Below, piece after piece: positions 30,498 through 39,548 of a DNA stretch of 64,000 bases. How positions within the stretch are numbered: position 1 is the stretch's first letter; each line of letters starts with the position of its first letter. Below the pieces are notes generated by a model. It ran no database searches. It was not told where the DNA came from and saw only the letters and a list, made by a program, of their open reading frames with translations. This DNA is from Deinococcus sp. KNUC1210. Lineage in GTDB: Bacteria; Deinococcota; Deinococci; Deinococcales; Deinococcaceae. The stretch covers positions 2,567,501 through 2,631,500 of the forward strand of contig NZ_CP092190.1 in assembly GCF_022344005.1 (NCBI RefSeq). The letters run 5' to 3'. The position numbers and the translations under genes were made by a program.

Positions 30498-30905
30498 TCA
30501 ATAGCGCGTCAGGCGGCAGTGGAAGCGCGGTGTGCCGAAGCGGGGCGGCGCATCCTGCACCTGGAATCCGGCCCGCAGGTAGAAGCCCACCGCCTCGGCG
30601 TCCGTTTCGGCCTCCAGCACCGTCAGGTGAAGGTGGGTCGTCAGGGTCAGCAGCAGGGAGCGCCCATACCCCTTGCCACGCTCGCCGGGCCGCGTGCCGA
30701 TCTGCAGCACCTCGGCCCGCTCGCCCTGCACATGCAGCCCCGCTGCACACACGGCTTGCCCGCCCACGTTCCAGCTCCACACCTGCCGCTCTGGGTTGTC
30801 GGCGTAGGCGCTCAGGGCGGCCCGGATGCGTTCCGGATTGGGCGACATCGCCAGCGTGAGGAGCGCGTCCACATCCGGCGTCGCGCCTGTCTCGCGCCTC
30901 AGCAT
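30498..30905 (-). CDS. GNAT family N-acetyltransferase, in frame with PBP2
   Basis: 135 residues from ATG 30905. The acetyl-CoA loop is VLQIGTRPGERGKGYGRSLL and the C-terminal motif is EAVGFYLRAGFQV. The N-terminal half is short for a GNAT. There is no stop between the preceding PBP2 and this domain, so as read it is one fused protein. The ATG overlaps a TGA in another frame (TGATG), which is the usual stop/start overlap if PBP2 ended there. A free enzyme or a true fusion are both possible. Confidence 0.7.
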   Translation of the reverse strand: MLRRETGATPDVDALLTLAMSPNPERIRAALSAYADNPERQVWSWNVGGQAVCAAGLHVQGERAEVLQIGTRPGERGKGYGRSLLLTLTTHLHLTVLEAETDAEAVGFYLRAGFQVQDAPPRFGTPRFHCRLTRY

Positions 30906-32812
30906 CAGGGTGGGCGGCCTGGCGGCCGCTGCCTTTTCTTTGGCGTAGACCGCGTGCATCTGCGAGAGTTCTCCGGTGCAGGGCGTCTGCCCCGGCAGCG
31001 CGTGGTGGCGTTCGTCCAGCTTCAGGCACCAGCGGGCCGCGAACATCTTGGCGGCGGCATTCAGCGCCGGGCCTGATCCCTCGCCGCCGTACTGGAAGAA
31101 GGCCACCACCTCGAAATTCGGGTTGGGCAGCGGACCGTAGCCCTCGTAAGTGGCGTTCGTGTAACTCAGGCCTTTGTGGTGGCTCATTCCATTCTCGCCG
31201 GTGCCGGTCTTGCCGCCGGTTCGTACCGGAAAGAAATTCGGCCCCAGGATGTGTTTGGCCGTGGCGTACCGGGTGGTGTTGTTGGTGGTCAGGCCCATGC
31301 CTTCCTTCACCAGTTCGAACGTCGCTGTTTCGCCGTTGCTGACATCCTGCACGGGCTTGCGCGGCGTCGCCTTGCCGCCGACCTCCTTGATGACCGTCAG
31401 TTCACGTTTCTTGCCGTCGTTGACGATGGTGTTCAGCACCAGGGCGAGCTGCGCGGGCGTGACCTGCACGTCACCCTGTCCGATGCTCATGTTGATCGAA
31501 AAACCCGGATACCACGTCTGCTTGTTGGCGGCAAACTGTGCGGCGCTGGGGATGTTGCCGCTTTTTCTCCGATCAGTTCCAGCCCGGTCGGATGCCCGAA
31601 GCCGAGCTCCTGAATACGGCTGGACACCACGTTGCTGTACGCCACCGGACTCTGCGCGGCGCTGTCGTAGTACCAGGGGTTGCACGAAAACGCGATGGCG
31701 AGGCGGGCATCGACCATACCGAGTGAGTAGTGCGCCCAGTTGCGCCAGGTCGCCCCGCCAAACCGGTACAGCGGACTGCACGGCACGGTGCGGTTGCCCC
31801 ACTTCTCCACGAAGGCCAGCGTGGTACTGGGTTTGAAGACGCTGCCGGGGTCGTAGGGCTGCACCACACGGTTCTGCATCACTGCGTCGAGACTGCTGCT
31901 CAGGAGGGCCGCAGCCTTGGCCTTGGGGTCGGGGCTGGGCGTGCGCGAGAACCAGTTGGGATCGTAGGTCGGGCTGCTCGCCATCGCCAGCACCTCGCCC
32001 GTTCGGGGGTCGAGCGCGATGATCGCCCCGCGCACCAGCGGTTCGGGCGGCACATGATATTTGGCCCGCCCCGCGTTGATATCGGGCAGCGCCTCCTGAA
32101 GGGCCTGCTCAGCGGCCCGTTGCAGCGTACTGTCGATGGTCAGCACCACATCGCTGCCCTTCTGGCCGGGGTCGATGACTTTATCGCTCTGTGGCCGCCC
32201 CGCTGCCGTGACCTCGCTACGCCGGATACCATTGCGGCCCTCCAGCGTCTTTTGCAGGCTGGCTTCCAGACCGCTCGCCCCCACCAGATCGCCCAGGGTG
32301 TAGCCCTCGTCCTGCACCTCGCCCTGATCGGCCTCGCGGGTGTAGCCCAGCAGGTGCGCGGCCAGCTTGCCCTGCGGAAAGATACGCTCGACCCGTTCTC
32401 TCAGCTCCAGATTCGGCTGGACCGCCGTGTATTCGTACAGCGCGGGCAGATTCTCGGCCTTGATGTTGCGGGCCAGCACCACTTCTTTTTCCTTGCTGAA
32501 GTCGGGTTCCTTGGGCAGGCCATTGTCGAGCGCGTCGGGCTGCACGTTTGCCAGATACCTGATCTTGTCCCAGCTGTCCACGTCGCCGCCGGTATAGATC
32601 AGATCGACCGCCAGCCGGTTGGTCGCCATCAGCAGGCCGTCGCGGGTGCGGATCTCGCCGCGCAGTGCCCGGATCACGCCGTCTTTCTGATAGTTGTTGT
32701 TGCTCTGCACCGCGAACTGTGCGAAGCGCGTGACCTGAAGGTTATACAGCCGGAAGCCGAACACGCTCAGCGCCGCCGTCATGAAGACAGCCAGCCAGCG
32801 AATCCGGTTCAT
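30906..32812 (-). CDS. mrdA: Penicillin-binding protein 2, transpeptidase (frameshifted)
   Basis: Class B PBP for elongation, with MreCD. N-terminal membrane anchor about 5-25, pedestal domain, then transpeptidase motifs: SxxK in YDPGSVFKPSTTLAF, SxN in AIAFSCNPWYY and KTG in VRTGGKTGTGENGM. The frame breaks at the T run 31562-31566 (five; six expected), where ELIGEK should continue as SGNIPSAAQFAANK. The end given here is just before the ATG of the GNAT domain. It lies downstream of mreC and mreD on the same strand, the normal mre-mrd order. Confidence 0.9.
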
Positions 32813-33005
32813 GGCGCGTCCTGGCGAAGTTCAGGAGGCAGCAGGAGTGGAAAGGACGGGAAAGCAGGAACAGGCAACGTAGACTCCGGCGACAGGGAAA
32901 GGAAGGCGACTGAACGAAGCGGCAGGCGAAGCACTGTATTCTCGCGGCTCGTTCGGGGCGGCAAGGTGAGGCGGGGCAGTTTGCGGCTGGCGCTGGTGCC
33001 TGCTG

Positions 33006-33527
33006 TCAGCGGCCCATCTGCTGATCGGCACTGGGACGTTTGCCCAGCCCCCAGCTCATCACACGGCTCCACAGCGGATAGACCAGCAGAGTCAGCAGCA
33101 GTTCCCAGGGAAGCACTTTTTCCAGTGCATCGACAGTCACGAGGCCGCCGCGCAGCCAGTACGTCAGGATCAGGAAGGCGGCCCACTGTCCCAGGATGGC
33201 GCTCACCACCGTGAGGATGCTCTGAAAGACCCCCGAATCGGTGATAAAGCGCCGCAGCCCGATGAGAATCAGGACGCCGCCTGCCAGACCCGCCGCGTGC
33301 AGCCCCAGCAGACCGTGGCCCAGCACGTCTTGCAGCAGCCCCACCGCGTACCCCGCCAGCAGCGCGGGGACGGCGCGAAGTCGCAGCGCGTAAGCGGCGG
33401 CGGTCAGCAGAAACAGGTTGGGCGGCGTGATTCCGGCACGGGTCAGCAGGCTGGACAGCGCCCCCTGAAGCCCGATCAGCAGCACGAAATACAGAATGCC
33501 CCGCAGCATCCCCAGGCCACGCGTCAT
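33006..33527 (-). CDS. mreD: Rod shape-determining protein MreD
   Basis: 173 residues, highly hydrophobic, with about five membrane segments. Length, hydrophobicity and position between mreC and mrdA identify it; the family has few fixed motifs. It links MreB/MreC to wall elongation. No mreB is in the window, and many Deinococcus are cocci without MreB, so the role here may differ. 85 bases separate it from mreC and 193 from mrdA. Confidence 0.88.
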   Translation of the reverse strand: MTRGLGMLRGILYFVLLIGLQGALSSLLTRAGITPPNLFLLTAAAYALRLRAVPALLAGYAVGLLQDVLGHGLLGLHAAGLAGGVLILIGLRRFITDSGVFQSILTVVSAILGQWAAFLILTYWLRGGLVTVDALEKVLPWELLLTLLVYPLWSRVMSWGLGKRPSADQQMGR

Positions 33528-33612
33528 GGATGCCTGCCCACGCAGGAAATGCAGGGGTTAAAAGCGGAACTCGGAAGGACGAAGCCAGACAGGCTGTCCC
33601 CGCCTCCGACCG

Positions 33613-34431
33613 TCATAGTCCCCCCAGCACAGTCACGTCTTCCACCAGATTCACATCGACGGTGGGTTTGACCAGCACGGTCTGGTTCACGTCGTTGGGG
33701 CCGATAGGGAAGACCTTTTCGACGGTGCCGACCTTGATGCCCACCGGAAAGACGCCGCCCAGACTGCTCGTGACCAGCACGTCGCCGGGTTTGACGTTCA
33801 CGCCCAGTGAGAACTGCGCCTTCAGCCGGTCTGGGGGCGAGCCGAAGGCCAGTCCGCGCCCGCCCTTGTTGCGTGCGAGCGTGACGCCCACCCTGCTTTC
33901 GGGGTCGGAGAGCGCCAGCACCACCGCGTTGCTGGAACTGACCTCGATGACCTGCCCCACCAGTCCGGCAGGCACCGTCACCGGCATGCGCTGGCGCAGC
34001 CCGGCAATGGCTCCTTTGTTGATGGTCAGGCGGCTGAGCAGCGGGCTGGGATCGACCTCTGTGACCTGGGCAATGCCGACCACGCTGGGGGCCTGGGTCG
34101 CCATCACCTGCGTCACCTGCCGAAGCCGCGACACCTCACGCTGAAACAGCTCATTCTGCTGGCGCAGCACGTCGTTCTGCTTTTGCAGCACGGTCAGGCG
34201 GCTGCTCAGGTCACGCTCTTTGACCAGCGTGTCGTAGGCCTTCGACAGATTGGACGCGCCCACCAGAAAGGTGCGGGTAATCGGCTGAATCCCGCTCGTC
34301 AGCGCCAGGGGAGCCACGATCTGAAAGCGGGTTGCGATCATGCTCAGGGCCATCAGGGCGGCGTACAGCAGCAGCGAGCGCCGCCAGACATTCACCGAGT
34401 TACGAACTCCGAAGCGCTGTGGACTGCTCAT
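33613..34431 (-). CDS. mreC: Rod shape-determining protein MreC
   Basis: 272 residues. One membrane segment about 18-40, a coiled coil about 65-110 (LVKERDLSSRLTVLQKQNDV, then LRQQNELFQREVSRLR), then the two beta domains with VPAGLVGQVIEVSSSNAVVL and VKPGDVLVTSSLGGVFPVGI. It is a periplasmic scaffold of the elongasome that activates PBP2. It follows maf with a short gap and precedes mreD. Confidence 0.93.
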   Translation of the reverse strand: MSSPQRFGVRNSVNVWRRSLLLYAALMALSMIATRFQIVAPLALTSGIQPITRTFLVGASNLSKAYDTLVKERDLSSRLTVLQKQNDVLRQQNELFQREVSRLRQVTQVMATQAPSVVGIAQVTEVDPSPLLSRLTINKGAIAGLRQRMPVTVPAGLVGQVIEVSSSNAVVLALSDPESRVGVTLARNKGGRGLAFGSPPDRLKAQFSLGVNVKPGDVLVTSSLGGVFPVGIKVGTVEKVFPIGPNDVNQTVLVKPTVDVNLVEDVTVLGGL

Positions 34432-34465
34432 CGCGGCACCGAATGCAGGGAGTCGAACAGGCCGC

Positions 34466-35080
<615 letters not shown>

Positions 35081-35100
35081 CGCACATCACGCATCGCTGT

Positions 35101-35763
35101 TCAGTAGCCCGCCGTGTTCTGCTGTCCCGCGACCAGACCCACACCGCCCGAGGTGCCCAGCCGTGTCGCGCCCGCCGCGATCATCGCCTCGGCGTCGGCA
35201 GGCGTCCGGACGCCGCCCGCCGCCTTGATCTCGGCGCGTCCGGCAATCACCCGGCTCATCAGGGCCACGTCGGCCAGCGTCGCGCCGCCCGTGCCAAAAC
35301 CGGTACTGGTCTTCACGAACTCTGCGCCTGCCTGCACTGCCGCTTCGGTAGCCCGCTCCTTCTGCTCGTCGGTCAGGTAGCAGGTCTCGATAATCACCTT
35401 CAGCACCTTCCCCGTCGTCGCTGCCCGCACCGCCGCGATATCGGCCTGCACGTAGTCCCAGTCGCCACTCAGGGCGCTGCCGATGGCGATCACCATATCG
35501 ATCTCGTCGGCTCCGTTCTGGATGCTCATACGGGCTTCGTCGGCCTTCTGCTCGCTGGTGGTCGCGCCCAGCGGAAAGCCGCAGACGGTGGCGATCAGGA
35601 CGCCGCTGCCTGCCAATTCGCTGCGGCAGAGCGCCACGTGCTGCGGGTTGATGCAGACGGCTTTGAAGCTGTACTGCCGCGCCTCCTGGCAGAGCGTAAC
35701 GATGTCGGCGGGGGTGGCGGTGGCTTTGAGCAGGGTGTGGTCGATGTACGGCGCGAGATTCAC
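35101..35763 (-). CDS. deoC: Deoxyribose-phosphate aldolase
   Basis: 220 residues, the usual length. The Schiff-base lysine is in VKTSTGFGTGGATLADV and other family stretches are YIDHTLLKATATPADI, VCGFPLGATTSEQKADEA and KAAGGVRTPADAEAMI. It splits deoxyribose 5-phosphate to acetaldehyde and glyceraldehyde 3-phosphate. I start it at GTG 35763, since TATGCT (35771-35776) is seven bases upstream and the protein then begins MNLAPYIDHTLLKA; the ATG at 35775 is the alternative. It heads the maf-mreC-mreD-mrdA cluster. Confidence 0.94.
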   Translation of the reverse strand: MNLAPYIDHTLLKATATPADIVTLCQEARQYSFKAVCINPQHVALCRSELAGSGVLIATVCGFPLGATTSEQKADEARMSIQNGADEIDMVIAIGSALSGDWDYVQADIAAVRAATTGKVLKVIIETCYLTDEQKERATEAAVQAGAEFVKTSTGFGTGGATLADVALMSRVIAGRAEIKAAGGVRTPADAEAMIAAGATRLGTSGGVGLVAGQQNTAGY

Positions 35764-35784
35764 GCCCTGTAGCATAGATGATTG

Positions 35785-35946
35785 GGGATGAGGTTGGGGT
35801 GGTTTGCGGGTTGTTGGGGGTTGGGTTGCTGCGTCGCGTTCCCACCCCCGCAGCCTCCCTCCCCGGAGGGCAGGGGGAGCGAAAAGAGCGTCAAGCGCTG
35901 TCGCCATCTGGAAGCGGCGTGCTCTGTCTTCGCCCATTGCAACGTT
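35785..35946. repeat. Left arm of a long imperfect inverted repeat
   Basis: Its 74-base core (35873-35946) is roughly four-fifths identical, in inverted orientation, to 36326-36400, with shared blocks such as AACGTTGCAATGG, CACGCCGCTTCCA, CAGCGCTTGACG and TTCGCTCCCCC. Weaker G/T-rich similarity extends out to the deoC start region and includes CCCTCCCCGGAGGG. It reads as one copy of a dispersed repeat. Confidence 0.75.
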
Positions 35947-36097
35947 TGATCTTGTAGTGTGCGTCGCCGCGACTGGCGGAAGGCCGCTTCGTTGATGCTG
36001 CCAAATCGCCCAACTCAGCACCGTCAATGGCTCGCCTGGGCGCGGCCTTCATCGCCCACATCCCTCGGACAGTCATCTGTTTGGGTTGCCAGTTCAT

Positions 36098-36235
36098 TCA
36101 GCCATAGGCCGCTTCAACTGCATCGAAAAGCAACAGCGCTTGCTTCTCTGACAAAAAGGAGACGATCTGGAGCAGAGCCGGGAAGGTCCACAACACGGAC
36201 GACGCACCGCCTTGGGCGCATTGAGGCGCGGCGCT
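36098..36235 (-). pseudogene. Possible gene remnant inside the inverted-repeat spacer
   Basis: The minus-strand frame ending at 36098 reads as protein-like for about 45 residues (LWTFPALLQIVSFLSEKQAL, then LLFDAVEAAYG), whereas the upstream part of the same frame is repeat sequence. A second ORF of 68 codons (35891-36097) starts right after its stop, runs into the left repeat arm, and shows no recognisable domain. Both look like degenerate remains; I do not know the family. Confidence 0.3.
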
Positions 36236-36325
36236 AATGGGCGAGCTTGGCGAGTTCACCGAAATGGGCAATCGAACGCAACTGGAGCGCATCGGCGCGG
36301 TCGCAGATGATTCGCAACAGGCTGC

Positions 36326-36515
36326 AACGTTGCAATGGACGAAGCAAAACACGCCGCTTCCAAACCGCGACCAGCGCTTGACGGATCTGTTCGCTCCCCC
36401 CTGTCCCTCGGATAGGGGGGCTGGGGGTAGGCAACCCAAGCAGCCACCGATCTCCCAACCAACCCAAACCGCACCCGAACGCCCAGCAACCCGCAAACCC
36501 CCAGCCGCTATCCTA
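36326..36515. repeat. Right arm of a long imperfect inverted repeat
   Basis: Inverted counterpart of 35785-35946. The 75-base core is 36326-36400 and C-rich similarity (CAACCCGCAAACC in both) runs to the promoter of bcp. The arms flank about 380 bases of lower-GC sequence. No transposase is present, so this is more like a small non-coding repeat or MITE pair than an insertion sequence. Confidence 0.75.
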
Positions 36516-36520
36516 ACCCC

Positions 36521-37019
36521 ATGTCCGAACTCCCCCAAGAAGAAGCCAAACTCCACCCCGGCGACATCTTCCCCCTTCTCCCTCCCCAGCGCCGACGGCC
36601 AGCACCATGCCCTGAGCGACTACGCGGGCAAGTACGTGGTGCTGTACGTCTATCCCAAGGACGATACCCCCGGCTGCACCAAGGAAGCCTGCGATTTTCG
36701 CGACAACATGCAGCTTCGTCAGCACGGCGCACAGGTGCTGGGCCTCAGCCGCGACGATGCCAGCAGCCACGCCGACTTTGCCGAGAAATTCAGTCTTCCG
36801 TTTCCGCTGCTCTCGGACCCGGACGCCGACTTCATGCGGCAGATCGGATCGTATGGCACGAAGGTGCTGTACGGGAAAACCAGCGAGGGCGTCAAGCGCA
36901 GCACCTTTCTGATCGGGCCAGACGGCAGAGTGGTGAAAGCGTGGTACGCCGTCAAGGTCGAGGGGCATGCCGACAGCGTGGTGAAGGCCATCGAGGCCGA
37001 CAGGAACGCACGTGGCTGA
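36521..37019 (+). CDS. bcp: Thioredoxin-dependent peroxiredoxin, Bcp/PrxQ type (frameshifted)
   Basis: About 166 residues when repaired. Peroxidatic Cys and partner Cys lie in DDTPGCTKEACDFRD, preceded by YAGKYVVLYVYPK. TATCCT (36509-36514) is six bases before the ATG at 36521, whose frame gives MSELPQEEAKLHPGD; the peroxiredoxin frame takes over at FSLPSADGQHHALSDY. The C run 36571-36575 (five) lies between and would need seven, or four, to join them. The stop overlaps rpiA by eight bases. Confidence 0.87.
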
Positions 37020-37701
37020 TCTGGAGCATCTGAAGAAGGAAGCTGCCGAACGCGCCGCCGCCCTGGTGACGAGCGGGATGCGGGTGGGTCTGGGCACGGG
37101 CAGCACGGCCAAATACGCCATCGAGGCCATTGGACGCAGAGTTCAGGCGGGTGAGCTGAGCGGGGTGGTGGGCGTGGCGACCTCGGAGGCTTCGGACGTG
37201 CTGGCCCGCAGCTTCGGGGTGCCCATCGAAGCGCTCGACCCGCGCCCGCTCGATCTCGCCATCGACGGAGCCGATGAGATCGACCCGCAGCTCAATCTGA
37301 TCAAGGGGCTGGGTGGAGCGCTGCTGCGCGAGAAGCTGACCGAGATTCAGGCCAGAAAACTGGTGATCATTGCCGATCACACCAAGCTCGTGACGCGGCT
37401 GGGCGAGAAAGCCCCGCTGCCCGTCGAGATCGCCCGCTTCGGCTTTCTGAGCACTATCGAGCGCCTGCGTGCGCTGGGGCTGGGCGGTCGCCTGCGTCAG
37501 CCGGGAGCGCAGCCGTACATCACCGACAACGGCAACTATATTTTCGATGCCCAGTTGCCCGAACGGTTTGACGCCGCCGCACTGGAACGCACCCTGAAAG
37601 GCACGCTGGGCGTGATCGAAACGGGCTTCTTCCTGGGGATGGCCGAGCGGGCCTTCGTGGCAGCCGCAGACGGCGTACAGGAACTGGTGCGTCCGGAATA
37701 A
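37012..37701 (+). CDS. rpiA: Ribose-5-phosphate isomerase A
   Basis: 229 residues, normal length. RpiA signatures are VGLGTGSTAKYAIEAIGRR, DLAIDGADEIDPQLNLIKG, GGALLREK and ITDNGNYIFDAQ. It interconverts ribose 5-phosphate and ribulose 5-phosphate in the pentose phosphate pathway. The GTG start at 37012 overlaps the bcp stop by eight bases. The partner epimerase rpe is at 44 kb. Confidence 0.96.
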   Translation: MADLEHLKKEAAERAAALVTSGMRVGLGTGSTAKYAIEAIGRRVQAGELSGVVGVATSEASDVLARSFGVPIEALDPRPLDLAIDGADEIDPQLNLIKGLGGALLREKLTEIQARKLVIIADHTKLVTRLGEKAPLPVEIARFGFLSTIERLRALGLGGRLRQPGAQPYITDNGNYIFDAQLPERFDAAALERTLKGTLGVIETGFFLGMAERAFVAAADGVQELVRPE

Positions 37702-37709
37702 ACTGGCGA

Positions 37710-38345
37710 ATGCCCGACCTGCATACGTTGCTGCTGTTCTGCGCCGCTGCCCTCGCCCTCATCCTGATTCCTGGCCCTGCCGTGCTGTACATCGTTGCCC
37801 GCAGTCTGCACCAGGGCAGGCAGGCCGGAATCGTATCGGCGCTCGGCGTATTGACGGGTGGGCTGCTGCATGTGGGCGCGGCGGCGGTGGGAATCTCGGC
37901 ATTGGTGCTGTCGTCGGCGCTGCTGTTCAGCGCGGTCAAGCTGCTGGGAGCGGCCTACCTGATCTACCTGGGAATCCGAACGCTGCTTTCCTCGCCTCAG
38001 AGCGTGCAGGAAACGCTGCCTGAACCGCGCCGCCTGAGTCAGATCTATTGGCAGGGGGCGCTGGTCAATGCCCTGAATCCCAAGACCGCGCTGTTTTTCT
38101 TCGCCTTCCTGCCGCAGTTCGTCCATCCGGGACACGGCCCTGTGGCGCTCCAGACCCTGATCTTCGGCTTCACTTTTCTGCTGCTGGCCTGTATCAGCGA
38201 CAGTACATACGCGCTGCTGGCGGGGAGCCTGAGCCGCCGCCTCCAGGGAAACACCCAGTTTGCGCGGCGGCAGAAGTATGTGACTGGCGGCGTGTACATG
38301 CTGCTGGGCGTGGGCACCCTGGCTGCCCGGCACTCGGCAGACTGA
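37710..38345 (+). CDS. LysE/RhtB family amino-acid exporter
   Basis: 211 residues with six membrane segments. LILIPGPAVLYIVARSLHQG near the N-terminus and WQGALVNALNPKTALFFFAF are the family motifs, the second with the typical Asn-Pro-Lys. It exports amino acids or related compounds. TAAACT lies five bases before the ATG at 37710, so it can have its own promoter although it follows rpiA by eight bases. Convergent with the GNAT gene. Confidence 0.9.
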   Translation: MPDLHTLLLFCAAALALILIPGPAVLYIVARSLHQGRQAGIVSALGVLTGGLLHVGAAAVGISALVLSSALLFSAVKLLGAAYLIYLGIRTLLSSPQSVQETLPEPRRLSQIYWQGALVNALNPKTALFFFAFLPQFVHPGHGPVALQTLIFGFTFLLLACISDSTYALLAGSLSRRLQGNTQFARRQKYVTGGVYMLLGVGTLAARHSAD

Positions 38346-38348
38346 CGC

Positions 38349-38906
38349 TCAGCGCACCCGCGAAAAAATCAGAGTGTCGCGCAGCTCATGTGGGTTGTGC
38401 GGCCCAACTTTGTCGTTGACCAGCCGGGCATCGAGAGTAAATCCCAGTCGGGCGGCGACGGCGGCACTCGCGGTGTTCAGCGGGTCGCAGCGAAGTTCGA
38501 TGCGCCGAAAGCCCAGTTCATCGAAGCCGAAGTCGGTCAGCGCCCGCGCCGTCTCGGTGGCGTACCCCTGCCGGGTGTGCCGCGAGTCGATCCAGTAACC
38601 GATCTCGCCCTTCGGCACCTCCCAGTTCAGCGCATGAAAGCCGCTGCTGCCGATGAGTGTGTCGCCCGCTGCGTCCCAGACGAGGTAGCGCAGTTCCTCG
38701 CCCGCCAGAAAGCGTTCGGCAGCCCGCGTCAGGTTTTCCCGGTATCCGGCCTCGTCCAGCGGTTGCTGCGCCCACTCCATCCAGCGCTGAAGTTCCGGCA
38801 GCGACGCCATCACTGCCCGGTGCATGGCGGGGGCGTCGCCGGGGCGCGGGGCACGCAGCAGCAGGCGCGGCGTCTGGATGATGGCCGGGACATGGTCCGG
38901 CTTCAT
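38349..38906 (-). CDS. GNAT family N-acetyltransferase (RimJ/RimL-like)
   Basis: 185 residues. RLLLRAPRPGDAPAMHRAVM starts a RimJ-like domain and the acetyl-CoA loop is IDSRHTRQGYATETARALTD, followed by LNTASAAVAARLGFTLDARL. It likely modifies a ribosomal protein or small molecule. The ATG at 38906 overlaps the stop of the upstream acetyltransferase gene (ATGA), so two GNATs are translated together, with the other upstream. Confidence 0.9.
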   Translation of the reverse strand: MKPDHVPAIIQTPRLLLRAPRPGDAPAMHRAVMASLPELQRWMEWAQQPLDEAGYRENLTRAAERFLAGEELRYLVWDAAGDTLIGSSGFHALNWEVPKGEIGYWIDSRHTRQGYATETARALTDFGFDELGFRRIELRCDPLNTASAAVAARLGFTLDARLVNDKVGPHNPHELRDTLIFSRVR

Positions 38907-39526
38907 GCTTCGCCCAGCCGCAGCCCATAGACCAGCGCGGCGGGCTGGCGTTCCAGCACCTGAAAGCCCAGCCGCTCGTAAAAGCCCTGAGCAGAGGTGT
39001 TGGTCAGCCCCACGCCCAGATGAATGCCCACAACGCCCCGCGCTTCCATCGCGGCCAGCAGCGTCTGCATCAGCTTTCGCCCGTATCCGCCGCCCTGTGC
39101 GCCCGGCAGCAGATCGATGTGCAGATGTGCCGGATACTGCGTCAGCCACGGCTGATCGGGAATGCCGACGCCCCGGTGAATCGCCCGGATCATGCGGGCG
39201 TCGCGTGAGGTGTCGGCAGGGTCTGGAAGCGGGTACAGGCCGCGCAGCACCGGGAACCACAGCTCCTCGCAGCGGGCCGCGAAGACGGCGGTATCGGGCA
39301 CGCCCAGCACGTACCCCACGGCCCGCGTGTCGTCGGCCACCACGAAGGTGGTGTCGGGGTAGAGCGTGGCGTAGGGCGCGGCGTAATAGTGCCCCAACAG
39401 CAGCGGATCGCGGTACAGGTGCGTGCCGTCTTCGCCACTGGCCCCGGTTCGCAGGCAGATATCGTAGAGGCTCAGCAGATCGGTGGGGCGGTAAGGGCGA
39501 ATGGACAGGGAAGGCGAGGTCGTCAT
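38903..39526 (-). CDS. GNAT family N-acetyltransferase
   Basis: 207 residues. PTDLLSLYDICLRTGASGED at the N-terminus and the acetyl-CoA loop LLPGAQGGGYGRKLMQTLLA, with TSAQGFYERLGFQVLE, resemble the acetyltransferase-like domain seen in O-GlcNAcase-type proteins and related bacterial GNATs. The substrate is unknown. A GATAAT (39534-39539, minus) sits seven bases before the ATG, and the promoter overlaps that of divergent proB. Confidence 0.85.
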   Translation of the reverse strand: MTTSPSLSIRPYRPTDLLSLYDICLRTGASGEDGTHLYRDPLLLGHYYAAPYATLYPDTTFVVADDTRAVGYVLGVPDTAVFAARCEELWFPVLRGLYPLPDPADTSRDARMIRAIHRGVGIPDQPWLTQYPAHLHIDLLPGAQGGGYGRKLMQTLLAAMEARGVVGIHLGVGLTNTSAQGFYERLGFQVLERQPAALVYGLRLGEA

Positions 39527-39533
39527 CTGTCCC

Positions 39534-39541
39534 ATTATCAT
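39534..39541. promoter_or_regulatory. Overlapping divergent -10 boxes for proB and the GNAT gene
   Basis: TATCAT (39536-39541, plus) is seven bases before the proB ATG at 39549; GATAAT (39534-39539 read on the minus strand) is seven bases before the GNAT ATG at 39526. Both lie in the near-palindrome CCCATTATCATGGG, so the two genes likely compete for polymerase. Confidence 0.6.
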
Positions 39542-39548
39542 GGGTGCC

